A stretch of 64,000 nt of DNA from Agromyces mediolanus (GTDB lineage Bacteria > Actinomycetota > Actinomycetes > Actinomycetales > Microbacteriaceae), in contig NZ_BMRJ01000002.1 in assembly GCF_014648575.1 (NCBI RefSeq), positions 1-64,000 on the forward strand. The letters are read 5' to 3'. Under the pieces are notes generated by a model. The model was not told the DNA's origin. It made no database searches and saw only the letters and a list, made by a program, of their open reading frames with translations. Of the stretch, positions 42,281 to 50,618 are shown one piece after another. The translations under genes were made by a program, and so were the position numbers. Numbering within the stretch: position 1 is the stretch's first letter; each line of letters begins with the position of its first letter.

Positions 42281-44832
42281 GCGCGCCGGAGGCGGCGCCG
42301 GCCCGCGGTCGCCGCGCCGACCGGCCCGAGCGCTTCGAGCGCGGACCGTCGCCCTTCGACGAACGGAGCCTGCTCGGGCTCGGCTACGTCGTCGTCGCCG
42401 TCGTGCTGGCGACGATCGCGGCGTGGCCCGTCTACGGCTCCCCGCGCATGATCCTCGTCGCCGCCGTGGGACTCGTGCTCGGCCTCGGGCTCGCGGTCGT
42501 CGCCCGGCTGCTGCGCTGGCGCGGCGTCGTCGGCGCCCTGCTCGTCACGGCGTTCGCCGTCGTCGGCTACGCGCTCGTCGTCGTGCCCGTGGCGATCCCC
42601 TCCGCGCTCGGCGGCCCGATGCGCATCGTCGAGGGCGTGCGCGACGGCTTCGTCGGCGTCATCGTCGGCTGGAAGCAGCTGCTCACCCTCGCGCTCCCGC
42701 TCGGCGAGTACCAGGCGGTGCTCGTGCCGTTCCTGCTCGTCATCCTGCTCGGCTCGCTCGTCGGCGGGCTGCTCGTGCTCCCCGACCGCGGCTGGTCGCC
42801 GCTCGCGGTGCTCGTGGGCTTCGGCATGACGGTGTTCGGCATCGTGTTCGGCTCGAGCGCCCTGAGCGCCCCGCTGCTGCTCGGGCCCGTGCAGGTGCCG
42901 GCCCCGAGAGAGCTCCTGGTCGGCGTCGGGGGGCTCCTCGCGGCGGTCGGCTGGCTGCTCCTGCGCTCCCGCTCCGCACGGCGGATCGCGCTGCAGCGGG
43001 CGACGGCCGGCACGGTGCAGCGCTCCGGCCTGTCGGGCTGGGTCGCGGTGCGCCGCCGGGCCGTCGCCGGCGGCCTCGTCGCGGTCGCGCTCATCGCTGG
43101 CGCCGCCGTCGCCCCCGCCGCCGCGGAGCTGAGCGACCGCAGCGCGCTGCGCGACCGCATCGAGCCCGAGCTCGCCGTGCGCCAGGCGCCGTCGCCGCTG
43201 TCGGCCTACCGCTCGGCCTTCACGAGCGAGCGGATCGACGAGGCCTGGCTCGAGCTCGACGGCGACACGGCCGGCGTGGAGCGCGTCCGCATCGCGACGC
43301 TCGACGACTTCGACGGCGAGATGTTCCAGGTCGCCGCCGACCCCGACGACGCCGCCACCCGGTTCACCCGGCTGCCGCGCGCCGCGACGAAGGGGGCCGG
43401 CGACGCCGAGTTCGCGCTCGCCGTCGGCGACGGCTACCGCGGCCTGTGGGTCCCGGTCCCGGGCGGGCTGATGGCGGCCCCCGACTTCTCCGGCGAGCGT
43501 GCGGTCGCGCTCGAGGACGGCTTCCACCGCTCCGCCGACGGGGCGACCTCGATCTCGATCGCGACGCTGCCGGGTTCGAGCGGCCGCGACGCCCAGCGGG
43601 GGCTCGTCGCCGGCGACCGGTACCGGGTCGTCGCGCACGCCGACGAGATCCGCGGACTCGAGACCCTCGGCAGCCCCGCCACCCAGTCCGCCATCGACGA
43701 GGAGAGCTATCCCGCGCTCACCGCCTGGGCGGAGCTGCAGGCGCAGCCGCGCTCGGCCGAGGGCCTGGCGACCCTCGTGGAGCGCCTGCGCGCCCGCGGC
43801 TATCTGAGCCACGCGGCCGGCGACGGCGAGGCGGCGGCCGAGTGGATCGGGCGGATGGGTCCGGGCTACGCGTTCCTGCCGAGCTACTCCGGCCACTCGA
43901 CGGCGCGGATCGAGGCGCTCTTCACGCAGCTCGTCGACCAGCAGCGCCTCGCCGGGGAGCAGGCCGGCGACGCCGAGCTCGTCGCGGGCATCGGCGACGA
44001 CGAGCAGTTCGCCCCCGCCGTCGCGCTCCTCGCCCGGTACCTCGGCTACGAGTCGCGGGTCGTGCTCGGGTTCCGTCTCGACTCCGCCGGAGAGGTCGAC
44101 GGCGTCGAACGCTGCACCGAGGTCTGCACGGGCGGTGCGCTCGCCGCGTGGGTCGAGGTCCGTTCGGCGAACGGCGACTGGGCGACGGTCGACGTGACCC
44201 CGCAGCACGAGATCGCGCCGAGCTTCATCAAGGAGGGCGAGCAGCTGCCGCAGCACCCGACTCGCCCGGAGCGGCCCGACACGGACACCCTCGACCCGCC
44301 GCCCGCGCAGAGCGACGCGAGCGAGGCCGAGGCCGCGCCCGCCGAGGAGACCGGGCCGGATCTCTCGCTCCTCTTCGCGGTGCTCAGGTGGACGGGCATC
44401 GGACTCGCGGCGCTGCTCTGCCTCCTGCTGCCCGTCCTCGTCCTGCTCGCCGCGAAGCGGTGGCGGCGCGCCGGCCGTCGCCGCGAGCCCGCGCCGGAGG
44501 TGCGGATCGTCGGCGCATGGGACGAGCTCGTCGACCGCTACGTCGACGAGGGCGTCCTCGCGGGGGAGTCCGGCACGCGCGCGGCGACCGCTCGGGCGAG
44601 CGGCCGGCCCGCCGCGGTCGCGCTCGCGGCGCTCGTCGAGCGCGCCGTCTTCGCCGGCGACCCGCCGACCCCGGCCGATGCGGACGCCGCGTGGGCCATC
44701 GTCGATCAGGAGACGGCGGCCCTCCGCAGCCGGGACGGCGCCCCCCGCCGTCTCGGGGTGATGCTGTCGTTCGCGTCATTCCTGCGTACAATCCGACCCG
44801 CACGTGTTCTCACGGAGGAGCCCGCCAGATGA
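42277..44832 (+). CDS. Transglutaminase-like membrane protein without catalytic Cys/His, 851 aa
   Basis: Seven hydrophobic helices in residues about 30-290, a large outside region (about 290-700), one further helix (about 707-735) and a cytoplasmic tail of about 115 residues. The TgpA-type transglutaminase core is recognisable as GDDEQFAPAVALLARYLGYE, AAWVEVRSANGDW and VDVTP. In active enzymes the first has Cys where Asp575 stands and the second has His where Ala623 stands; only Asp639 is kept. A nearby pair Cys613/Cys617 (RCTEVCTGG) could form a disulphide. So it probably binds rather than cross-links peptides. ATGA overlaps at both ends join it to DUF58 and the FHA gene. Confidence 0.88.
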   Translation: MSAPEAAPARGRRADRPERFERGPSPFDERSLLGLGYVVVAVVLATIAAWPVYGSPRMILVAAVGLVLGLGLAVVARLLRWRGVVGALLVTAFAVVGYALVVVPVAIPSALGGPMRIVEGVRDGFVGVIVGWKQLLTLALPLGEYQAVLVPFLLVILLGSLVGGLLVLPDRGWSPLAVLVGFGMTVFGIVFGSSALSAPLLLGPVQVPAPRELLVGVGGLLAAVGWLLLRSRSARRIALQRATAGTVQRSGLSGWVAVRRRAVAGGLVAVALIAGAAVAPAAAELSDRSALRDRIEPELAVRQAPSPLSAYRSAFTSERIDEAWLELDGDTAGVERVRIATLDDFDGEMFQVAADPDDAATRFTRLPRAATKGAGDAEFALAVGDGYRGLWVPVPGGLMAAPDFSGERAVALEDGFHRSADGATSISIATLPGSSGRDAQRGLVAGDRYRVVAHADEIRGLETLGSPATQSAIDEESYPALTAWAELQAQPRSAEGLATLVERLRARGYLSHAAGDGEAAAEWIGRMGPGYAFLPSYSGHSTARIEALFTQLVDQQRLAGEQAGDAELVAGIGDDEQFAPAVALLARYLGYESRVVLGFRLDSAGEVDGVERCTEVCTGGALAAWVEVRSANGDWATVDVTPQHEIAPSFIKEGEQLPQHPTRPERPDTDTLDPPPAQSDASEAEAAPAEETGPDLSLLFAVLRWTGIGLAALLCLLLPVLVLLAAKRWRRAGRRREPAPEVRIVGAWDELVDRYVDEGVLAGESGTRAATARASGRPAAVALAALVERAVFAGDPPTPADADAAWAIVDQETAALRSRDGAPRRLGVMLSFASFLRTIRPARVLTEEPAR

Positions 44833-46325
44833 CCCCCGCCGATTCCCAGCAGTTCGCCGTCGTCATGCTCGTCATGACCCTCGTCTGGCTCCTCGTCGCG
44901 GTCGGGGTGTACGTCTGGTACGCGGCGATGCTCGCCCGGGTCTTCCAGAAGTTCGGCCTGCCCGCGTGGTCGGCCTGGGTGCCCGTTTACAACGAGATGC
45001 AGCTCTTCGGGCTCGGCGGGCAGCCGAAGTGGGCGGCCATCCTGCTCTACGTGCCGATCGTGCAGCTCGTAGGCCTGTACTTCCGCATCCTCGCCGTGCA
45101 CCGCGTGACCACCCAGTGCTGGCGCGGGGTCGGCACCACCGTCGTCGGCATCCTGCTGCCCCCGGTGTGGGCGACGATGCTGGCGCTCGGCGCCGCACCC
45201 GACCCGGAGCGCGGCCGGCTGCCCAAACCGTTCGGCACGAACACCGGCCCCTCGCCCGTCGCGCAGGGCCCGCTCGCCGTCGGCCAGCCGGGAGCCATCC
45301 CCCCGGTCGCCCCGCAGGGCTCCGCGTTCCTGCCGTCGCAGGAGCCGTTCGCGGCCGGCGGAGCCGGGCACGCGGGCGCACCCGCGCAGGCCGCAGCGCC
45401 GGCGCACGCGCCGTTCTCCGCGCCCGCGCCGGCGACGGCCCGTCCGGCTCCGGCCGCTCCGGCCGCAGCGCCGATCGTGCCGCCGAGCTTCGCGGTGCCC
45501 CCGGTCGCCCCGCCCGCGGGCGGCACGCTGCCGCCGACGGCCCAGACTGGGGTCCAGCCGGCGGCCCAGCCCGCGCCGCCGACCGCTCCGCAGCAGCCCG
45601 CAGCCCCGCAGCAGCCCGCGGCGCCGGTCTTCGCGCCGCCCGCGCCCCCGGCGCCGCAGGCCGCAGCACCCGAGCCCGCGGCCCCGGCCGCGGCGCCCGC
45701 CGCCCCCGCGGTTCCGGCCGCCCGTCCCGAGGAGCCCACCGGGCCGAATCGCATCGAGCCGATGCCCCCGGGACCCGCCTTCGTCGAGTCCGCCTCCGCG
45801 TTCGCGGACTCCGCGTCGATGTTCGCCGGTGCGGCCTCCGCGTTCGCGGCATCCGCCCGCGCCGAACCGGCCTTCAGCCCGCCGGCCGACGACGAGATCG
45901 CCGACGCCGCCACGATCATGGTCGCCCCCGCCGAGGAGGACCCGATCGACCGCACCGTCGTCGTCGAGCGCCGCCCGCGGATCACCTGGATCCTCGTCAC
46001 CGACGAGGGCGCGCGGCTGCCCCTCGACGCCGCGCTCGTCGTGCTCGGCCGCAACCCGCGCCAGGTCGGCGAGGGCGAGCAGCGGCTCATCGTGCCCGAT
46101 TCCAGCCGCACGCTCTCGAAGACGCACGCCGAGCTCCGCCGCGACGGCGAGCAGTGGACCGTCGTCGACCTCGGCTCCACGAACGGCGTGCTCGTGCCCG
46201 ACCGCTTCGGCGAGGAGCAGCTGATCGACCCCGGAGTGCCGACGCCCGTCGCCGAGCGGTTCGTGCTCGGCACGCTGGGCCTGCGGATCCTCCGCGGCGA
46301 GTCCGAGCGGACCGGCCCGGTATGA
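44829..46325 (+). CDS. FHA-domain protein with DUF5684 membrane region, 498 aa
   Basis: Residues 1-125 hold three or four hydrophobic helices and the DUF5684 pattern FQKFGLPAWSAWVPVYNEMQLF. Residues 130-345 are a long Pro/Ala/Gln linker. A forkhead-associated domain (about 385-490) shows LVVLGRNPRQ, the Ser/His of SRTLSKTHAEL and STNGVLV, so the phosphothreonine pocket is intact. Just before it lies DRTVVVERR (Thr376), and earlier DAATIMVAP (Thr362), which look like phospho-acceptor sites. Start and stop overlap neighbours by 4 nt. Probable adaptor that gathers kinase-phosphorylated partners, perhaps including its own tail as in OdhI/GarA. Confidence 0.88.
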   Translation: MTPADSQQFAVVMLVMTLVWLLVAVGVYVWYAAMLARVFQKFGLPAWSAWVPVYNEMQLFGLGGQPKWAAILLYVPIVQLVGLYFRILAVHRVTTQCWRGVGTTVVGILLPPVWATMLALGAAPDPERGRLPKPFGTNTGPSPVAQGPLAVGQPGAIPPVAPQGSAFLPSQEPFAAGGAGHAGAPAQAAAPAHAPFSAPAPATARPAPAAPAAAPIVPPSFAVPPVAPPAGGTLPPTAQTGVQPAAQPAPPTAPQQPAAPQQPAAPVFAPPAPPAPQAAAPEPAAPAAAPAAPAVPAARPEEPTGPNRIEPMPPGPAFVESASAFADSASMFAGAASAFAASARAEPAFSPPADDEIADAATIMVAPAEEDPIDRTVVVERRPRITWILVTDEGARLPLDAALVVLGRNPRQVGEGEQRLIVPDSSRTLSKTHAELRRDGEQWTVVDLGSTNGVLVPDRFGEEQLIDPGVPTPVAERFVLGTLGLRILRGESERTGPV

Positions 46326-47158
46326 CCGATCCCCACGCCGTGACCGTCGCGGCCGCCGTCGCCACCGACGTCGGCCTGGTCCGTCGCGCGAACGAGGACT
46401 CCGCGCTCGCCGAGTGGCCCGTCTTCCTCGTCGCCGACGGGATGGGCGGCTACGAGGCCGGCGATCGGGCGAGCGCCGCGGTCGTCGAGGCGTTCCGGGT
46501 GCACGTCGCCGGACGGCCCACCGCCACGGTCGGCGCGGTCCGGGACGCGCTCACCGCCGCAGCGGACGGCGTCGCGAAGGTCGCCGCCGAGACCGACCGG
46601 GGCGCGGGCAGCACCGTGACCGGCGTGGTGCTCATCGAGGACGAGGGCGAGCCCGCCTGGCTCGTGTTCAACGTCGGCGACTCGCGGGTCTACCGCCATC
46701 ACGGCACCGAGCTCGAACAGCTCACCGTCGACCACTCCCTCGGTCAGGAGCTCATCGACCGCGGCGCGATGCGCCGGGAGGACCTCGCGAGCTTCGACCG
46801 CCGCAACGTTATCACCCGCGCGATCGGGGCACCGGACAGCACCGCGGACAGCTGGCTACTCCCCGTCGTGAACGGCGAACGGCTGCTGCTCTGCTCCGAC
46901 GGACTCACCGCCGAGGTGAGCGACGAGGGCATCCGGGCGACGCTCACCATGAGCGGCCGCCCGGAGTCCGCGGCCCAGGCGCTCGTGCAGCGCGCCCGTC
47001 AGGCGGGCGGCCGCGACAACATCACCGTCGTCGTCGTCGACGTCATCTCCGGCGGCATCGAGGAGCTCGGCGACGGCACCACCTCGATCCGCCCCGCGGC
47101 GGACGGCGAGGAGGCCGACGACCACACGACGATCCCGGTGCGTCGGGCGGCCTCGTGA
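46322..47158 (+). CDS. PP2C-type Ser/Thr protein phosphatase, 278 aa
   Basis: PPM/PP2C family: RRANEDSAL, LVADGMGGYEAGDRAS, LVFNVGDSRVYRHHG, LLLCSDGLT and GRDNITVVVVD supply the Asp ligands of the two-metal centre. The domain occupies about residues 5-245; no membrane helix. The tail is Asp/Thr-rich (TTSIRPAADGEEADDHTTIPVRR) and might itself be phosphorylated. It balances the kinase at the head of the operon. ATG 46322 overlaps the FHA stop; the stop overlaps the next GTG by 4 nt. Confidence 0.93.
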   Translation: MTDPHAVTVAAAVATDVGLVRRANEDSALAEWPVFLVADGMGGYEAGDRASAAVVEAFRVHVAGRPTATVGAVRDALTAAADGVAKVAAETDRGAGSTVTGVVLIEDEGEPAWLVFNVGDSRVYRHHGTELEQLTVDHSLGQELIDRGAMRREDLASFDRRNVITRAIGAPDSTADSWLLPVVNGERLLLCSDGLTAEVSDEGIRATLTMSGRPESAAQALVQRARQAGGRDNITVVVVDVISGGIEELGDGTTSIRPAADGEEADDHTTIPVRRAAS

Positions 47159-47841
47159 GCGAGGAGCGCGGGCGGGGCGAGCTGATGCCCTCGCAGGATG
47201 TGGCCGGTGCGCCCGACGAGGTCGAGGACGCGACCGTGATCGTCGAGCGCACGGCCGAACGGCTCGCGGGCGCGTCGCCGCTCGCCGATGCCGACTGGGA
47301 CCCGGCGGATGCCGACACGGCCGACCGGCCCGAGGAGGCCACCGTCGTCGTGGATCGCACCGGCGGTGCCGAGATCGATGAGACCCGCGTCGTCGACCGT
47401 GGCGCCTCGGCCGAGCGCGCGGAGCGCGGCACGCCGGCCGAACCGCTCGCAAGCGCGGCCGAACCGCTCGCACGCCCCGCCGAATCGCTCGCGACCCCCG
47501 CCGAACCGGTGCTCAACGCGCCGAACCGTCGTCGCCGTCGCCGCGAGCCGGCACCCGCCCCCGTCGCGGACGAGGTGCTGCGCACGGCCGAGCACGGTCC
47601 CGGCGTCGGCGTGCTCGACCGCTATCCGGCGCGCACCGGCGAACCGTTGCGGATGCCGATCCCCGAGCTCGGCGAGGGCCCGGACCCGACGCGCGACCCC
47701 GCGGCGCCGCTGCCCTCGGTCGCCCGCCGCAGCCGACGTTCGGCGATGGTCTCGCTCCTCGCCGTCGGGGTCGCCGGGGTGCTCGGCCTCGCCGGGCTCA
47801 TCGCCGTCGGCTCGATCCTCTGGCGCGCGCTCTTCGGCTGA
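47155..47841 (+). CDS. Tail-anchored protein with repeated TVVVxR-like motifs, 228 aa
   Basis: No known domain. A long acidic, probably disordered cytoplasmic region carries EDATVIVERT (Thr27), EEATVVVDRT (Thr63) and DETRVVDRG (Thr77). Then come A-E-P-L-A repeats (about 95-120), a basic patch RRRRRR (125-130) and one transmembrane helix (about 203-226) at the end. The motifs resemble the one just before the FHA domain two genes upstream, so this may be the multi-site phospho-scaffold for the operon's FHA protein (inference). GTG 47155 overlaps the phosphatase stop. It is the last gene of the operon; the next genes are convergent. Confidence 0.75.
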   Translation: MSEERGRGELMPSQDVAGAPDEVEDATVIVERTAERLAGASPLADADWDPADADTADRPEEATVVVDRTGGAEIDETRVVDRGASAERAERGTPAEPLASAAEPLARPAESLATPAEPVLNAPNRRRRRREPAPAPVADEVLRTAEHGPGVGVLDRYPARTGEPLRMPIPELGEGPDPTRDPAAPLPSVARRSRRSAMVSLLAVGVAGVLGLAGLIAVGSILWRALFG

Positions 47842-47895
47842 CGCTCGCTCCGGCTCCGCCCCGGGGCATCCCGCCCCGAGGCATCCGCTGCCGCG

Positions 47896-48729
47896 TCAGG
47901 ACACGTCGCGACGCCAGCTCGTCGCCCCGCCGATCACGGCGAGCACGACCGCGATGCCGAGCAGCACGAGTCCGCCCTGCCACCACACCAGCATCTCGGC
48001 GGCGCCGCCCGGCGTCGCCAGCGCGTAGAACGAGGCGCCGACGAGCGCGTCGCTCGCCGAGCCGGGCAGGAACTTGCCGATGGCGGCGGTCGCGTCCGAG
48101 AACGAGGTCGCGAGGCGCAGCAGCGGCTCGACGAACTGGGTGAAGGCGAGCACGATGACGATCGCCGCGACCTGGTTCGGCACGACCGAGCCGAGCGCCG
48201 CACCGATCGCGGCCCAGAGCGCCATCGCGAGGATGCCACGGCCGATCATCGCCCAGGTGTCGCTCTGGTCGAGCAGCGTGTCGAGTCCGAAGACGGCGAG
48301 CATCGCCGCGCCGGCCCCGACCGAGGCGAGGAACGCGATCACGCCGAAGCCGGCGCCGATCGGCAGCTGCGCGAGGAGCTTCGCGCCGAGCACCGTGGTG
48401 CGCTGCGGCGTCGCGAGGAACGTGGCCGTGAGCGTGCGGTGCCGGAACTCGCCGGTGACGGCCAGCACGCCGATGATCACCGCGAAGACGTAGCCCATCG
48501 AGGTCGCGAAGCTGTAGATGAGCGGCGCCAGCGGCATGTCGCCGAGCGAAGGGGCCGACGCGCCGGTCGCGGCGGCGGCGTCGGGGTTCGCGATCGTGAA
48601 GCCGAACAGCGCCGCCAGCCCGCCCGCGATGAACGCGAGATAGGCGAACATGATGATGGCGAGCAGCCACCACATGCGGGTGGTCGTGACCTTCAGGAAC
48701 TCGGATGCCAGGACGCGCATGCCGTTCAC
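47896..48729 (-). CDS. ABC transporter permease, 277 aa
   Basis: An ABC-2-like permease with six hydrophobic helices: RMWWLLAIIMFAYLAFIAGG, SFATSMGYVFAVIIGVLAVTGEFRHRTLTATFL, then four more. The GEFRHRTLTATF element between helices 2 and 3 is typical of bacitracin/antibiotic-type ABC-2 permeases (the 'E-x-R-x-x-T' coupling helix). ATG 48729 overlaps the ATPase stop by 4 nt; ATG 48720 is the alternative. Substrate is unknown: lantibiotic or drug export, or lipid handling. Confidence 0.85.
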   Translation of the reverse strand: MNGMRVLASEFLKVTTTRMWWLLAIIMFAYLAFIAGGLAALFGFTIANPDAAAATGASAPSLGDMPLAPLIYSFATSMGYVFAVIIGVLAVTGEFRHRTLTATFLATPQRTTVLGAKLLAQLPIGAGFGVIAFLASVGAGAAMLAVFGLDTLLDQSDTWAMIGRGILAMALWAAIGAALGSVVPNQVAAIVIVLAFTQFVEPLLRLATSFSDATAAIGKFLPGSASDALVGASFYALATPGGAAEMLVWWQGGLVLLGIAVVLAVIGGATSWRRDVS

Positions 48730-49622
48730 CCCTCACCCTCGCCGACGAGCGCGAGGAAGGCGTCCTCGAGCTCGGACTTCAGACGGTGCAGCTCCGAGAG
48801 CTCCACCCCGCCGACGAACGCGGCGCGACCCACCCGTCCCGGTTCCGGCTCGTCGACGATGAAGCCGTTGCGGCCCTCGGCGTAGGCCAGGCCCGCGGCG
48901 CCGAGCGCGGCCGCGAGCGCCGGGCGGTCGGGCGAGTCGACGATGGTGCGCGGGGCGCGGTCGAGCTCGAGGCTCGCGAGCGTTCCCGTGCGCATGAGCC
49001 TGCCGCGCGCGATGATGACGACCTCGTCGACCGACTGCTGCACCTCGCTCAGCAGGTGCGAGCTGATCAGCACCGTGCGGCCCTCGGCGGCGAGCTGCTG
49101 CAGGAAGCCGCGGATCCACCGGATGCCCTCCGGGTCGAGCCCGTTGATCGGCTCGTCGAGCACGAGCACGCCCGGGTCGCCGAGCAGGGCGGTCGCGAGC
49201 GAGAGCCGCTGGCGCATGCCGAGGGAGTAGCCGCCGACGCGTCGGCCGGCGTAGTCGCTCATGCCGACCTGCTCCAGTACCGTGTCGACCCGCTGGCGGG
49301 GCAGTCCCGCGGCGGTCGCGTAGACGCGCAGGTGGTCGCGCCCCGTGCGGCCGGGGTGGAAGCTCGCGTCGAGCGCGGCGCCCACGGTCTCGAGCGGCCG
49401 TTCGAGCTTCGCGTACGGGGTGCCGCCGAACGTGGCGGTGCCGGCGTCGGCGCGGACGAGGCCGAGCAGCATCCGCAGCGTCGTCGTCTTGCCCGCGCCG
49501 TTCGGGCCGAGGAAGCCGGTCACCACGCCCGGGCGCACGGTGAAGCTCAGATCGTCGACCGCGGCGACCTGGCCGAACCGCTTGCCGAGTCCCGAGACCT
49601 CGATGGGGATTCCGCCGGTCAT
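48726..49622 (-). CDS. ABC transporter ATP-binding protein, 298 aa
   Basis: Walker A GPNGAGKTTTLRM, Q-loop region, signature YSLGMRQRLSLA and Walker B GVLVLDEPINGLDPEG are all intact. A C-terminal extension of about 70 residues follows (RAPRTIVDSPDRPALAAAL), as in the DrrA/BcrA-like export ATPases. It pairs with the overlapping permease gene. AGGAGAG precedes the ATG. Confidence 0.92.
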   Translation of the reverse strand: MTGGIPIEVSGLGKRFGQVAAVDDLSFTVRPGVVTGFLGPNGAGKTTTLRMLLGLVRADAGTATFGGTPYAKLERPLETVGAALDASFHPGRTGRDHLRVYATAAGLPRQRVDTVLEQVGMSDYAGRRVGGYSLGMRQRLSLATALLGDPGVLVLDEPINGLDPEGIRWIRGFLQQLAAEGRTVLISSHLLSEVQQSVDEVVIIARGRLMRTGTLASLELDRAPRTIVDSPDRPALAAALGAAGLAYAEGRNGFIVDEPEPGRVGRAAFVGGVELSELHRLKSELEDAFLALVGEGEG

Positions 49623-49674
49623 GCGCTCTCCTCACGTGGCGTGCAGGCGGGTGCAGCCGCCTGCCATCACCCTA

Positions 49675-49704
49675 GCGACGGATGCCGGTGGAGGCATCCG
49701 TCGC
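49675..49704 (-). terminator. 12-bp hairpin after the PEP-mutase-family gene
   Basis: GCGACGGATGCC and GGCATCCGTCGC pair perfectly around GGTGGA, 17 nt past the stop of the minus-strand gene and before the ABC genes. It is a good candidate for an intrinsic-type terminator, though no U-run follows, as is common at this GC. Confidence 0.55.
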
Positions 49705-49720
49705 GCGGGGGAGATGCGCG

Positions 49721-50533
49721 CTAGTTGAGCGGGCGGATGTCGGACGGCAGCACGCCGCCGGCGTAGAGCTGCGCGGCGGCATCCTCCAGCGCGCCGAGCG
49801 CGAGCCGCTGCGTGTACGGGCCGTAGGAGACACGGGCCACGCCGAGCTCGGCGAGGCGCGCCGGAGCCGGCACTCCCGGCAGGCCGATGACGGACAGCCG
49901 GCGCTCGCCGAGCGCGTCGACGAGCTCGGCGATCTCGGCCTCGCCGAGGGCGCCGGGCACGAAGACGCACGTCGCCCCCTCGTCGAGGAACGCGCGGCCG
50001 CGCTCGATCGCGTCGGCCAGCCACACCTCGCGCGGGCGCTCGTGGCCGCGCAGCCAGGCGTCGGTGCGCGCGTTCAGCGCGAACGGGACGCCCTCGGCCT
50101 CGGCCGCCGCGACCGCGGCCCGCACCGCCGCGACCGAATCGGCGAGCGGCTTGAGCTCGTCTTCGAGGTTCGCGCCGACGATGCCCTCGCCGATCGCCCG
50201 CCGGATCGTCTCGCCCGGCGCGCCGTAGCCCGCCTCGAGGTCGGCGCTGACCGGCACCTCGACGGCCCGGGCGATGCGCCCGGCCATGTCGAGCATGAGC
50301 TCGACCGGGATGCGCTCGCCGTCAGGGTAGCCGAAGCTCGCCGCGATCGAGTGGCTCGCCGTGGCGAGCGCCGTGGTGCCGGGCAGCGCGGCGACGACGC
50401 GGGCGCTCACGACGTCCCAGACGTTCACCACCTGCAGCAGCTCGGGCGCCGCGTGCAGCTCGCGCAGGCGCTCGGCGCGGGAGACGGTGAGCTCGGCGAG
50501 GTGGGCGGCGTGGTCGTGCGGCGTGGAGGTCAT
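49721..50533 (-). CDS. Isocitrate lyase/PEP mutase family protein, 270 aa
   Basis: TIM-barrel enzyme: LLQVVNVWDVVSARVVAALPG, ATASHSIAASFGYPDGE, VPVSADLEAGYG (the metal-site D-x-E-x-G-Y-G), GANLEDE and FALNARTDAWLRG are standard for the PEP mutase/ICL superfamily. The family includes carboxyphosphonoenolpyruvate mutase, 2-methylisocitrate lyase and oxaloacetate decarboxylases. The lyase signature KKCGH is missing, so a true isocitrate lyase is unlikely. ATG 50533 is preceded by TACCCT with 6 nt spacing; a longer frame extends upstream but lacks support. Confidence 0.85.
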   Translation of the reverse strand: MTSTPHDHAAHLAELTVSRAERLRELHAAPELLQVVNVWDVVSARVVAALPGTTALATASHSIAASFGYPDGERIPVELMLDMAGRIARAVEVPVSADLEAGYGAPGETIRRAIGEGIVGANLEDELKPLADSVAAVRAAVAAAEAEGVPFALNARTDAWLRGHERPREVWLADAIERGRAFLDEGATCVFVPGALGEAEIAELVDALGERRLSVIGLPGVPAPARLAELGVARVSYGPYTQRLALGALEDAAAQLYAGGVLPSDIRPLN

Positions 50534-50539
50534 GAGGCG

Positions 50540-50545
50540 AGGGTA
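50540..50545 (-). promoter_or_regulatory. -10 hexamer of leaderless promoter (PEP-mutase-family gene)
   Basis: TACCCT on minus, 6 nt before ATG 50533. Confidence 0.5.
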
Positions 50546-50606
50546 GCCGGAGCCGGTGACGGCGAGCCGGGTCGATGCAGGAAGCCCCGGCCGCACCAGG
50601 AATCGC

Positions 50607-50612
50607 TAGCAT
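50607..50612 (+). promoter_or_regulatory. -10 hexamer of leaderless promoter (LssY_C gene)
   Basis: TAGCAT, 6 nt before ATG 50619. Confidence 0.5.
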
Positions 50613-50618
50613 GACCGC

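Noticed and set aside
42277-44832. Active transglutaminase/protease call
   Set aside because: The catalytic Cys and His positions are Asp575 and Ala623.
44830-47841. Type VI secretion or ESX-type secretion locus based on the kinase/PP2C/FHA set
   Set aside because: No tube, sheath, baseplate, EccC-type ATPase or WXG100 genes are present.
49721-50533. Isocitrate lyase (glyoxylate shunt)
   Set aside because: The KKCGH catalytic signature is missing and the protein is too short; only the superfamily call is kept.
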